A stretch of DNA of 64,000 nt from Thalassomonas actiniarum (GTDB lineage: Bacteria; Pseudomonadota; Gammaproteobacteria; Enterobacterales; Alteromonadaceae). A program made the position numbers and the translations under genes. Location: positions 744,001-808,000 of the forward strand of contig NZ_CP059736.1 in the NCBI RefSeq assembly GCF_000948975.2. The letters are read 5' to 3'. Under the pieces are notes generated by a model that did not search any database, was not told the DNA's origin, and worked only from the letters and a program-made list of their open reading frames with translations. Below, piece by piece: positions 18,916-26,156 of the stretch. The first letter of the stretch is position 1, and the number at the start of each line of letters is the position of its first letter.

Positions 18916-18943
18916 TTGACAGCATGTACGAAGTGTATAGGAT
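18916..18943 (+). promoter_or_regulatory. Probable sigma-70 promoter of the precursor operon
   Basis: A perfect -35 TTGACA (18916-18921) is followed 16 bases later by TAGGAT (18938-18943), a 4/6 match to the -10 box. It lies about 70 bases before the precursor start, leaving a leader of about 60 bases. The surrounding 18705-19011 spacer is AT-rich and otherwise non-coding. Confidence 0.5.
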
Positions 18944-19011
18944 GTTAATTGCATGTTACGCATGCGTTTTTAAATTAAGTAGAAAAATCAATATAAATAA
19001 GGAGATTAAAT

Positions 19012-19125
19012 ATGTCTTATCAAACAGCTGAAGTAATGGAAGAGTTGAAGGACTTCGCACTTGAGTCTAGCGACTCTTCTGAAAACCAAAACGGTGCAGA
19101 AGCTGGTTGTCTGTCTTGCTCTTAA
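19012..19125 (+). CDS. Putative MNIO-type RiPP precursor peptide (37 aa)
   Basis: A 37-codon gene with a near-ideal ribosome site (AAGGAGA, 8 bases before the ATG). The peptide is an acidic leader (MSYQTAEVMEELKDFALESS), a Ser/Asn/Gln-rich linker and the C-terminus AEAGCLSCS, with cysteines at 33 and 36. Size, charge and a Cys-containing tail match scaffold or precursor peptides acted on by DUF692/MNIO enzymes, and a DUF692 gene lies in the same operon four genes downstream. It is first in the operon and is followed by paired hairpins, as expected for a peptide needed in excess. It is not the usual bufferin-type precursor, as it has no signal peptide and only two cysteines. That it is the substrate is inference. 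Confidence 0.75.
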   Translation: MSYQTAEVMEELKDFALESSDSSENQNGAEAGCLSCS

Positions 19126-19142
19126 TAGCAAACTAGGCAGAA

Positions 19143-19193
19143 CCTAAAGGTAAGTGAGTGTTGTTTTACCTTTTGGTATGACTTCGCTCACTT
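19143..19193 (+). terminator. Overlapping hairpins (attenuator/pseudoknot) after the precursor gene
   Basis: Stem A pairs 19143-19153 with 19166-19176 (AAAGGTAA/TTACCTTT extended by CC/GG with one mismatch). Stem B pairs AAGTGAGTG (19152-19160, inside the loop of A) with CGCTCACTT (19185-19193) and is followed by a T-rich tract. The two share two bases and otherwise could form an H-type pseudoknot or be alternatives. This would let most transcripts stop after the precursor while some read into the enzymes. Confidence 0.55.
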
Positions 19194-19277
19194 TATTGAT
19201 TTTTATGTTTTACTTAACTTCTAATGGATAAGAGACCAGGCTTGGCCGCCTAAGGCAAGCAGGGGTTGGGAGGGACC

Positions 19278-20093
19278 ATGACCAGGTTAGCTGACTTTGA
19301 GCAGTCCGTGCTCACCATTCTTTCTTCAAATCTTCAAGAGCAGGATAAAATTCCCCGGATACGTACCTTGATGAGGGAGGCACTTACCGGGTCTGAGTTT
19401 GTCATGTCCTGCATAGAGCGTGCCCTGGACCATTTCGAACAGGCACCGGATCTGAAACCGCAGCCGCCGCTGCTGGTATCGCTCGACCAACAGTTTGCCG
19501 CACATCTTATTTACTGGCCGCCGCACCATAAAAACAGTCCGCATATGCACTCCACCTGGGGGGTTACCGGGGTTTTCCATAATGAAATGGTGTTTGAAAC
19601 CTATGACAATGCCGGCGATCTCGAACATCCAGAGCTGACGGTGGATAACCATATCGAAGCCGTCAAGGGAGAAACCGGGTACTTGCTGCCCTCGTGCATT
19701 CATAATGTTGCCAATGAAAGCGACAAACCCTCGGCAAGTCTGCACCTGTTCGGCACCGATGATATGCAGCGTCCGGCTGAGTGTACCACCGTATGGTTTG
19801 GCGACGCCACGCGCATGCCGGGAGAGTTGCGTCCCCGGGCGATGGCCATTTTTACCGATATTTTACTCGGCATTAGCGGCGAGGAAGCCGAAGCCCTGAT
19901 GACCCGGGTTTTTGCTCTTGCCGGTAATAAAACCAAGTTGCGACTCGTCCAGGGACTTTCCGGGCGAAATATCGCCCTCAGTTACCGTCTCAGTGTTGCC
20001 CTTGAGCAAGCGCTTGAAGGGAGTGATCGGGAGCGCCTGGCGGCGATCAACAATAAATTATCCCAGCAGGTAGCCAGCCTTGAGCAAGCCTAA
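19278..20093 (+). CDS. Cysteine-dioxygenase-like cupin (thiol dioxygenase family)
   Basis: 271 residues. The cupin core has the three-histidine iron pattern of thiol dioxygenases: H89 and H91 in SPHMHSTWG, and H142 in SCIHNVANES, followed by SLHLFGTDD, very like the end of the cysteine dioxygenase active-site region. Known relatives oxidise free or N-terminal cysteine to sulfinate with O2. The open frame begins at TTG 19266, but ATG 19278 has GGGAGG 4 bases upstream and is preferred. It extends about 100 residues past the usual cupin core with a helical C-terminus. Immediately downstream of a Cys-containing precursor, it may oxidise a cysteine or thiol-derived residue in the peptide, or release a modified one; this is inference. 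It overlaps the next gene by 14 bases. Confidence 0.8.
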   Translation: MTRLADFEQSVLTILSSNLQEQDKIPRIRTLMREALTGSEFVMSCIERALDHFEQAPDLKPQPPLLVSLDQQFAAHLIYWPPHHKNSPHMHSTWGVTGVFHNEMVFETYDNAGDLEHPELTVDNHIEAVKGETGYLLPSCIHNVANESDKPSASLHLFGTDDMQRPAECTTVWFGDATRMPGELRPRAMAIFTDILLGISGEEAEALMTRVFALAGNKTKLRLVQGLSGRNIALSYRLSVALEQALEGSDRERLAAINNKLSQQVASLEQA

Positions 20094-20916
20094 TGATTAT
20101 ATGACTGCCGCTTTTCAGGCAGTGCTCGCCGATATCGCCACCAACGAGCAAAAAGCGAAACGTTATCTCGGACAGTGCGGCAGCGAGCTGCTTCCCGAGC
20201 AGCACCAAGCCTGCAAAGAAAGTTTAGCTGCGCTGTCGCCAACGGCGCGCAAACGCGTGACCTTGTTGGCTTCTTTGTTATCCGAGCGTCGGTTTAAGCG
20301 GATAGCCAATCTTTTACCCGCCTCCAGAGAAATGCTGGGGGATAATTTCAGCCACCCGTGGCAGAGCTATCAGCAGAGCGCGCCGCCGGGCATGCCCAGT
20401 GCAACTGAAGAAGCAGTGTCTTATGCCAATTTCCTGCAGAAATCCGCTCGGGAAAACAGCCTGCTTAAAGATGTTTTACGCTATGAAGCCGGTCTTAATG
20501 AAGTGTCCAGGAGACTGCTTCACAGGGATGAAAAAAGTGATACGCAAATGCAGGCACGGCCGCTGGCTCTGAGGGATTGTGTCAGCCTGTGCCCTTATGC
20601 GCTGGTGGAAACTTTCAGCCATGATGTGATCACGGCGGTCAAGCAACTCAGGGCCGGGGAAAGTGTTGCCAGTGAGCAGCAAACCAGCCAGTCGGTCATT
20701 TTCAGACCCAAAGAAGAAAGCGGGCTGGCGGTGGATGTTTCGATTATTCCAAACAAGCTGGCAAGCGTACTTGGCCGGGCATATAAAGCGGCCCCGGTGG
20801 CGGCCCTGGTGCGCGGGGAAGCTGCAGAAGTGCAGGCCAGCCTGATGCCTATGCTCGACTATTTAATGCGTGCCGGTGTTTTAAGGCTGAGCCCGTCTAT
20901 GGTGCTGGTCACCTGA
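20080..20916 (+). CDS. Probable MNIO partner protein (MbnC/TglI-like role)
   Basis: 278 residues. The stretch RRFKRIANLLPASREMLGDNF (residues about 70-90), followed by YANFLQKSARENSLLKDVL and RYEAGLNEVSR near 115-143, follows the pattern of partner proteins of DUF692 enzymes: F-P-x-x-x-x-x-G-x-x-F, then a 'fl…d..ryE' helix. Such partners usually bind the leader peptide and present it to the MNIO enzyme. The C-terminal 120 residues look like a small winged-helix or RRE-like domain. The start is TTG 20080 (AGCAGG 9 bases upstream); ATG 20101 is an alternative. It overlaps the cupin gene, so translation is coupled. The assignment rests on faint similarity and on gene order, and a structure-based search would decide. 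Confidence 0.55.
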   Translation: MSKPNDYMTAAFQAVLADIATNEQKAKRYLGQCGSELLPEQHQACKESLAALSPTARKRVTLLASLLSERRFKRIANLLPASREMLGDNFSHPWQSYQQSAPPGMPSATEEAVSYANFLQKSARENSLLKDVLRYEAGLNEVSRRLLHRDEKSDTQMQARPLALRDCVSLCPYALVETFSHDVITAVKQLRAGESVASEQQTSQSVIFRPKEESGLAVDVSIIPNKLASVLGRAYKAAPVAALVRGEAAEVQASLMPMLDYLMRAGVLRLSPSMVLVT

Positions 20917-20997
20917 CGGCGAAGATAACATGTGCTTTAAGTCAGCACCATCAATGAGTTTAATCTGTTAGTAACACACATATAGGGAGAGTTTATT

Positions 20998-21426
20998 TTG
21001 GAAGGTTACCGGATCAGCACCAAGCTTGAGGAAATGGATTTGTCTTTTATCCATGGATTTTTAACGGAAAGTCCCTGGGCCAAAGGCATATCCCGTGAGG
21101 CGGTAGAGGAAGCGATCAAGCATTCGTTATGCTTCGCCGTTTTTACCGATGACGGAGAACAAATTGGTTTCGGTCGGGCGATTTCCGACTATACCACCTT
21201 TGCCTTTCTCGGCGACGGTTTTATCAAGGAAGAGCATCGCGGCACAGGACTGAGTAAGTGGGTGATGCAGGAGATGACCAATCATCCGAAATTGCAGGGG
21301 GTAAGGCGCTCTTTGATCGCCACCGTTGAAGCCCACGGCCTGTATGAAAAATTTGGTTTTAAAACCATCGCCAAGCCGGAATACCTGATCGAGAAGTGGA
21401 ATTGGCAGGCTTATAAACAGTCGTAA
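20998..21426 (+). CDS. GNAT-family N-acetyltransferase
   Basis: 142 residues with the GNAT acetyl-CoA site: strand beta4 FLGDGFIKEEHRG followed by HRGTGLSKWVMQEM (R/Q-x-x-G-x-G/A pattern) near residues 80-95, and the C-terminal LYEKFGFKTI typical of the family. Starts at TTG 20998 with GGGAGAG 6 bases upstream; no in-frame ATG is close. It is 81 bases after the partner-protein gene, in the same direction. In this operon it may acylate the peptide or a released amino-acid product, or protect the host by acetylating the product. The substrate is unknown. Confidence 0.85.
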   Translation: MEGYRISTKLEEMDLSFIHGFLTESPWAKGISREAVEEAIKHSLCFAVFTDDGEQIGFGRAISDYTTFAFLGDGFIKEEHRGTGLSKWVMQEMTNHPKLQGVRRSLIATVEAHGLYEKFGFKTIAKPEYLIEKWNWQAYKQS

Positions 21427-21440
21427 CTTTTTTGCCGGGT

Positions 21441-21564
21441 CTTGGCTTAAGCAAAAGTGCCTTTAGCCAAGGGATCGGCGGTGTGCTTGCTGCGGGCTTG
21501 CACACCATTTTATTTGGGACTTGCCTGTTATTGATCGCCACCCGGGGCCGACAACAGGCAAGTC
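21441..21564. repeat. Three consecutive hairpins between the GNAT and MNIO genes
   Basis: CTTGGCT/AGCCAAG (21441-21447 and 21465-21471), GTGTGC/GCACAC (21481-21486 and 21500-21505) and GACTTGCCTGTT/AACAGGCAAGTC (21518-21529 and 21553-21564, 23-base loop) fill the 175-base gap inside the operon. None has a T-run. They may stabilise or process the transcript, or be REP-like repeats. The third shares the 11-mer GGACTTGCCTG and the 23-base loop with the repeat at 7380-7430. Confidence 0.55.
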
Positions 21565-21601
21565 TTAGCATGGACATAGATGAATCAACCGGAGGCTGTT
21601 G

Positions 21602-22459
21602 ATGCAACCTAAATTCGATAAGGCCCGCCTGCCGATGCTGGGGGTGGGACTTAGTTTCAGAACTGAGATCGCACAGGAGATAGTTGAGCAGATTGACTCG
21701 TTCGATTTTCTTGAGTTGATTGTTGAAACCGCCTTTGCCGGTATCTTGCCGGATGACTTTTACGAGCAGGTGGTCGGCCGGGTGCCGGTAACCGCACACG
21801 GGGTCAGTGCTTCTTTGGGCTCACTTGATGAAGCCCGCATTGATGACGGCCATCTGGAGCGGGTTAAGGCTGAGCTGGCCCGGTTGCGTTGTCCCTGGTT
21901 CAGCGAGCATTTGGCGTTTACCAAGGCACAGCAAGTGGACGCCGGACAATTACTGCCGCTGCAGCGCAGCCAGGCAACGGTGGATTTTGTCGCACAAAAG
22001 ATCCGCCATATGGCCGAGGCGGTGGGCATTCCCGTGCTGATTGAAAACATTGCCTATTATTTCAATATTCCCGGGGCCGAAATGGACGAGGCCGAGTTCC
22101 TTACCCGGGTGATCGAGGCGGCCGATTGCGGTTTGCTACTCGATATCAACAACCTTTACGCCAATTGCCTTAACCACGGCCTGGATCCTATGGCCTTTAT
22201 CGACAGCCTGCCCGCCGACAGGGTCGTGGAAATTCACCTGGCCGGCGGCGAGGAAATCGAGGACGTCTATATCGACACCCACGGCCATGCGGTTAACCAG
22301 GCGGTATTCGATTTATTTGCTTATGCCTGCCGCACGAAAGCGCCGAAAGCCGTAGTGCTTGAACGTGAAAAAAATATTCCGTCTATTGACGAACTTATCG
22401 AAGAAATTCAGGCGATTAAAAGTGTCTGGCAACAAAGCCGTATGGCTATTACCGCGTAA
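21602..22459 (+). CDS. DUF692-family multinuclear iron oxidative enzyme (MNIO; MbnB/TglH superfamily)
   Basis: 285 residues, a TIM-barrel iron enzyme of the family that includes MbnB, TglH and ChrH, which oxidatively rearrange Cys (and other) residues of ribosomal peptides. All expected metal-ligand motifs are visible: AHGVSASLG (H66), FSEHLAF (E102, H103), IENIAYYF (E148, N149), LDINNLYAN (D181), NHG (H192), EIHLAGG (H212), DTHGHAV (D225, H227) and LEREKNIPS (E254, E256). ATG 21602 is preferred over an adjoining TTG because GGAGG lies 6 bases before it. It shares an operon with a two-cysteine peptide, a partner-like protein and a thiol-dioxygenase cupin. It probably modifies a C-terminal cysteine of the 37-residue peptide; the chemistry cannot be predicted. 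Confidence 0.9.
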   Translation: MQPKFDKARLPMLGVGLSFRTEIAQEIVEQIDSFDFLELIVETAFAGILPDDFYEQVVGRVPVTAHGVSASLGSLDEARIDDGHLERVKAELARLRCPWFSEHLAFTKAQQVDAGQLLPLQRSQATVDFVAQKIRHMAEAVGIPVLIENIAYYFNIPGAEMDEAEFLTRVIEAADCGLLLDINNLYANCLNHGLDPMAFIDSLPADRVVEIHLAGGEEIEDVYIDTHGHAVNQAVFDLFAYACRTKAPKAVVLEREKNIPSIDELIEEIQAIKSVWQQSRMAITA

Positions 22460-22492
22460 TTTTAAACAGGCATTTTGCCAAAGGAGTTAGAG

Positions 22493-24055
22493 ATGACTGT
22501 TGCAGAAAATAATTTTACCCTACCCGGGAGCGGGGATCGCTATAACCTGATTGCCGATCTCCTGGTCAAACATGCCGATGGCGGTACTTCCCCTGTGCCG
22601 GCCCTGTATTTTAATGATCAGGTGATCAGCTATGGCGCACTTTATCAAAGTGTCGGCATTGCGCGTGCGCTGCTGATGGAGCAGGGGGTTATGCGCGGGG
22701 ACAGGGTGGCGCTGGTGTTGCCGGATACCCCGGCTTATATTTATATTTTCCTTGCCGCCATTTCGCTCGGCGCGATACCGGTAGGCATTAACCCGAATGA
22801 GAATGCTGCCGATATTCCCGCACTGCTAAAACACATAGGCGCCAAATGTCTGGTGGTTTCTGTTGAGAATGCGCCGCTGAGACAAAGCCTGGCTCAGTCG
22901 GATATTTCAAGTGTGCTGGTTGAAGTGGACCCCTTGTTTGAACAGGCGACTAAGGCTTTTGCCGATATTTCGGCCCCTTGTTGTGACTATGAAGTCATGG
23001 CCGCCAACGATGTGTTATACCTGACTTTCAGCTCGGGCACCACAGGCAGGCCCAAGGCGGTGACCCGCCGTCACCTGGATATCCTCAACTGCGCACAAAG
23101 CGTGGATGCCGGCTTGATGGGGCTGACGCCAGAAGATACTGTGATGACGGTAACTAAACTGACCTTTGGTTATTCCCTGGTGGGCGGCTTGATGTTTAGC
23201 CTGCTTGCCGGTGCGTCCCTGGTTGTTGCCGAAGAAAAAATGACGGTGGACAAGGTTATCGCAGCTACCAAGCGTTACCGCCCAAGTGTATTGTTGGCAC
23301 AGCCGCGGATTTTGACTGAGCTTAACCGCCACAGCGAAGAGGGTGAGCATGACTGGTACCGCTCGCTGCGCATGGTGATGTCTGCCGGGGATGTGTTGTC
23401 GGCATCGGTGCGGGATAAGTGGACTGGCTTGACCGGCTTGCCTGTGACTGAAGGTTTCGGCTCGGTGGAAGTGGGACACTTCTTTATTGCCGGTAACGGC
23501 GAAGACATGCCTCAGGGAGCTTTAGGCAAGGTGCTTGACGGTTATCAAGTACAGCTTATCGATGACGATGCCCGTGAGGTTAAGCAGGGGCAACAGGGGC
23601 GTTTGTGTATCCGCGGCAACAGCGTAACTACAGGTTATTGGAACGATCCTCAACGTACCCGGGCGGCTTTTGAAGGCAGCTGGTATGTCAGCGATGATGT
23701 CTTTACCGCATCCGGGGACTATTTATTTTATGCCGGACGCTGGGATCATATGATCAAAACCGGCTGCGGCGAATGGGTGAGCCCGGTGCGTATCGAAAAT
23801 GTCATTCGCCGCGATGAGCGGGTAGAAGATTGTGCGGTCATGGAAGCAAGAGATGAAGACGGGGTATCAAGGGTTAAGGCCTTTATTGTACCCGGCAATG
23901 GCAGTGAGCCCAAGGAGCTGCAAGCCGGTATTCTTGATTTGATCGAATGTCAGTGGCCGCAGCTGGATCATATGCGGGTGCACTTGATGGAATTTGTTGA
24001 AGCTATTCCGCGCTCTGCCAATGGTAAAATAGTACGTCCGCGCGCCCGGCGCTAA
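22493..24055 (+). CDS. AMP-forming acyl-CoA/benzoate-CoA ligase-like enzyme (second copy)
   Basis: 520 residues of the ANL superfamily: phosphate loop FSSGTTGRPKAVTRRH near residues 170-185, EGFGSVEVGHF near 320 in place of the common YGxTE, and SANGKIVRPRARR carrying the C-terminal catalytic lysine. The hinge segment KTGCGEWVSPVRIE shares the unusual GCG[DE]WV with the ligase at 11685-13226. ATG 22493 is chosen over TTG 22475 because AAAGGAG lies 8 bases upstream. It follows the MNIO gene by 33 bases and precedes the PhyH gene by 12, so all three are co-transcribed. It probably activates a carboxylic acid, either a small aromatic or acyl acid or an amino-acid-derived product, for CoA or amide formation. 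Confidence 0.86.
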   Translation: MTVAENNFTLPGSGDRYNLIADLLVKHADGGTSPVPALYFNDQVISYGALYQSVGIARALLMEQGVMRGDRVALVLPDTPAYIYIFLAAISLGAIPVGINPNENAADIPALLKHIGAKCLVVSVENAPLRQSLAQSDISSVLVEVDPLFEQATKAFADISAPCCDYEVMAANDVLYLTFSSGTTGRPKAVTRRHLDILNCAQSVDAGLMGLTPEDTVMTVTKLTFGYSLVGGLMFSLLAGASLVVAEEKMTVDKVIAATKRYRPSVLLAQPRILTELNRHSEEGEHDWYRSLRMVMSAGDVLSASVRDKWTGLTGLPVTEGFGSVEVGHFFIAGNGEDMPQGALGKVLDGYQVQLIDDDAREVKQGQQGRLCIRGNSVTTGYWNDPQRTRAAFEGSWYVSDDVFTASGDYLFYAGRWDHMIKTGCGEWVSPVRIENVIRRDERVEDCAVMEARDEDGVSRVKAFIVPGNGSEPKELQAGILDLIECQWPQLDHMRVHLMEFVEAIPRSANGKIVRPRARR

Positions 24056-24067
24056 CAGGAGAAAAAA

Positions 24068-24925
24068 ATGAGCATAAACCAACACGAGCGTGACTTATAC
24101 TGCCTGAAACAGGCCGGGTATATTGTACTGAAAGATTTCGTCGACATCGCACTGGTGGATAAAATTGAAAAGGCCTGTGTCGGCTTCGAGCTTGAGGTGG
24201 AAGCTTTCAGATCCGAGCAGGAGGTGATTTTATCTCACAGCTGGCCGCTGAGAACCACCCGCTGCCTTTATGCCGTCAGCCGGGAGCTGCAGGATTTGGT
24301 GATGCGCGAGCGTATCCAGAAACTTGTTCACGGCTACCTGGATAAACCCGTACTGCGTGACAGCCTGATGCAAACGAATATGCCGGATCCGAGAAACGCC
24401 GAGCGCGGCCTGGACGGCGATATCAGTTTCCACCGGGATACCTTGTGGCCGGACGGCGAAATAACCCCGAATTATTTACACGTTTTTCTGTTGTTGAACG
24501 ACTTTACCCCGGAGCATGGGGCGACCATAGTCGTGCCCGGCACCCACAGGGAAAAAGAACCGGGTTATTATTTTAAAAACAGCGATCCGCGTCCGCCGCA
24601 AAAAGGCATAGACTACCGGGTTTATGAACAGAGTTATTTCCCGAGTACCACGCAATTGTTGGCGCCGCGCGGTTCGGTGATTTTGATGGATCCTATGATG
24701 ATCCACTCCCAGGGCATTAATATTGCCGATACCCCCAGACGGGTGATCAACACCACCTTCAGGGCCGCACAAACCGTGGGTAAGCCGCCGCTGCTTAATG
24801 CCAGGGCAATCGCCGAGCATACCGCCCGAGTGCCGATCCGGCAGGATTTATTGTCCCTGCTTGAAGATACCGAAAGCCTGCCATCAGAATATGGTCCGCT
24901 ACGGGAACTGGTGACCGAGGAATAA
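24068..24925 (+). CDS. PhyH-family Fe(II)/2-oxoglutarate dioxygenase
   Basis: 285 residues of the phytanoyl-CoA dioxygenase family. The facial triad is visible as HxD in ISFHRDTLWPDG (near residue 122) and the distal histidine in MMIHSQGIN (near 216), followed by RRVINTTFR with the 2-oxoglutarate-binding arginine. Such enzymes hydroxylate, halogenate or desaturate small molecules and CoA- or carrier-bound acyl groups. The ATG is preceded by AGGAGAAAAAA. It is the last gene of the rightward operon, directly after the acyl ligase, so hydroxylation of the acyl product is a natural inference. The strong hairpin downstream closes the operon. Confidence 0.88.
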   Translation: MSINQHERDLYCLKQAGYIVLKDFVDIALVDKIEKACVGFELEVEAFRSEQEVILSHSWPLRTTRCLYAVSRELQDLVMRERIQKLVHGYLDKPVLRDSLMQTNMPDPRNAERGLDGDISFHRDTLWPDGEITPNYLHVFLLLNDFTPEHGATIVVPGTHREKEPGYYFKNSDPRPPQKGIDYRVYEQSYFPSTTQLLAPRGSVILMDPMMIHSQGINIADTPRRVINTTFRAAQTVGKPPLLNARAIAEHTARVPIRQDLLSLLEDTESLPSEYGPLRELVTEE

Positions 24926-24980
24926 AAGTATCAGCTCCGTTTTTGACTTATTACTCATTTTTATAAGAGCTCAATATAAA

Positions 24981-25013
24981 AACGCCGGAGGCAGCTAAGC
25001 TTTCTCCGGCGTT
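24981..25013 (-). terminator. Terminator between convergent operons
   Basis: A perfect 10-base GC-rich stem (AACGCCGGAG at 24981-24990 with 25004-25013). On the minus strand it is followed by TTTTTATATT, so it is a good intrinsic terminator for the ABC transporter operon; it can also slow plus-strand transcription leaving the PhyH gene. Confidence 0.8.
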
Positions 25014-25043
25014 CTTGGTTGTCGGCGTTTTACCCGCTGAGCT

Positions 25044-26156
25044 TTATGCCATTTTAAGGTAGAACAAAAACAGGGCGTAAAACAGGCTCGGTAAAATAAA
25101 AAAATTACGGTAAAACTTAGTGACGCTGACAATAGTAAGCAGCACACCTAAAGGTAACAGCATTAACATCCCCGCGGAGAAATTTAAGCCAAAAGTGATG
25201 ACTAAACCTGTAAGCACGGCAATAACCATGGCCGGCAGCATATCAATAAGATAACGGCTGCGGTGCCGATTTAACAAACCGGCCAGGTAATGGGGATGTT
25301 TACGGTAAAACCTTTCATTATCAAATTGATAAGAACCTATCACCAGGGCCAGTACCCAGCACACCAATATTTGGATAAAGCCGTTGGCGCCAAGCGCCAT
25401 TTTATATTGCACATAGGCAACTAAGCCCAGAAACAAGGCGCAAAAGTAAATACGACCGGTGAGATTTGTGGGGTTTTTCATGATGGCAATCCAGCGTATT
25501 TGCCAATATTGTTGCATACGCCAGGTCTGTTTGCCGATAAAGCGAATGGGATCGAAAAACGCTTCCAGCAGCAATAAGGCTAAGACCCCGGTGTTGAGGG
25601 TAACGGCACTGATGTCATAGTGCTTTATTGTGAAATACAGCAGCACAGGCGCCAGGCACAGACTTAACCAGGGAACCTCTTTATTTTTTATACTGATCCA
25701 GGCAAGCACTATGGCCGAGAGGGCAAAAAGCGGGAAGTGCAGCTGATGGATGAAAGTTTGCCAATCAGGAATAAAGGTCACTAAAAACAGCGGTGCCAAT
25801 AACGGGATATTGCCAGCGGCTAAGGTCAGCAAAAAGGTTGCCGTGTATCTGTGCCTGGCGGGGATCAGCAAACTGGCCATATAGGGCTGGTAGCTTTGCG
25901 CCAAAATGGCCGTTTTCTGGATCCTAAGTAGCAGATATAGCAGGATAAAGTAACCCCACTGATACAAAATACGCTGCTCCGGCGGAGTTTGCATATCCGC
26001 TATCACACTTAAAGACACCAGGGCGGTGAGAATAGATGCCGGGATCGCCAGGTAAAGTATCATCATTAAAAAGCTAACTAGCTGGATCACCGATGCCAGC
26101 ATACGTTTTAATTCAAAATAATAAATTTGCCCGCGCAGTTTAAAGTAATGGCTCAT
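25044..26156 (-). CDS. Multi-spanning membrane protein, probable ABC permease
   Basis: 370 residues, very hydrophobic, about nine to ten membrane helices. No family motif is obvious to me. The N-terminus (MSHYFKLRGQIYYFELKRML) is a short cytoplasmic lead, as in ABC-2-type permeases. It overlaps the stop of the upstream ATPase gene as ATGA (26153-26156), so the two are almost surely one transporter. The cargo is unknown; because it lies between two RiPP loci, export or immunity is possible. ABC-2 permeases are usually shorter (about 250 residues), so this is a divergent form. Confidence 0.72.
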   Translation of the reverse strand: MSHYFKLRGQIYYFELKRMLASVIQLVSFLMMILYLAIPASILTALVSLSVIADMQTPPEQRILYQWGYFILLYLLLRIQKTAILAQSYQPYMASLLIPARHRYTATFLLTLAAGNIPLLAPLFLVTFIPDWQTFIHQLHFPLFALSAIVLAWISIKNKEVPWLSLCLAPVLLYFTIKHYDISAVTLNTGVLALLLLEAFFDPIRFIGKQTWRMQQYWQIRWIAIMKNPTNLTGRIYFCALFLGLVAYVQYKMALGANGFIQILVCWVLALVIGSYQFDNERFYRKHPHYLAGLLNRHRSRYLIDMLPAMVIAVLTGLVITFGLNFSAGMLMLLPLGVLLTIVSVTKFYRNFFILPSLFYALFLFYLKMA

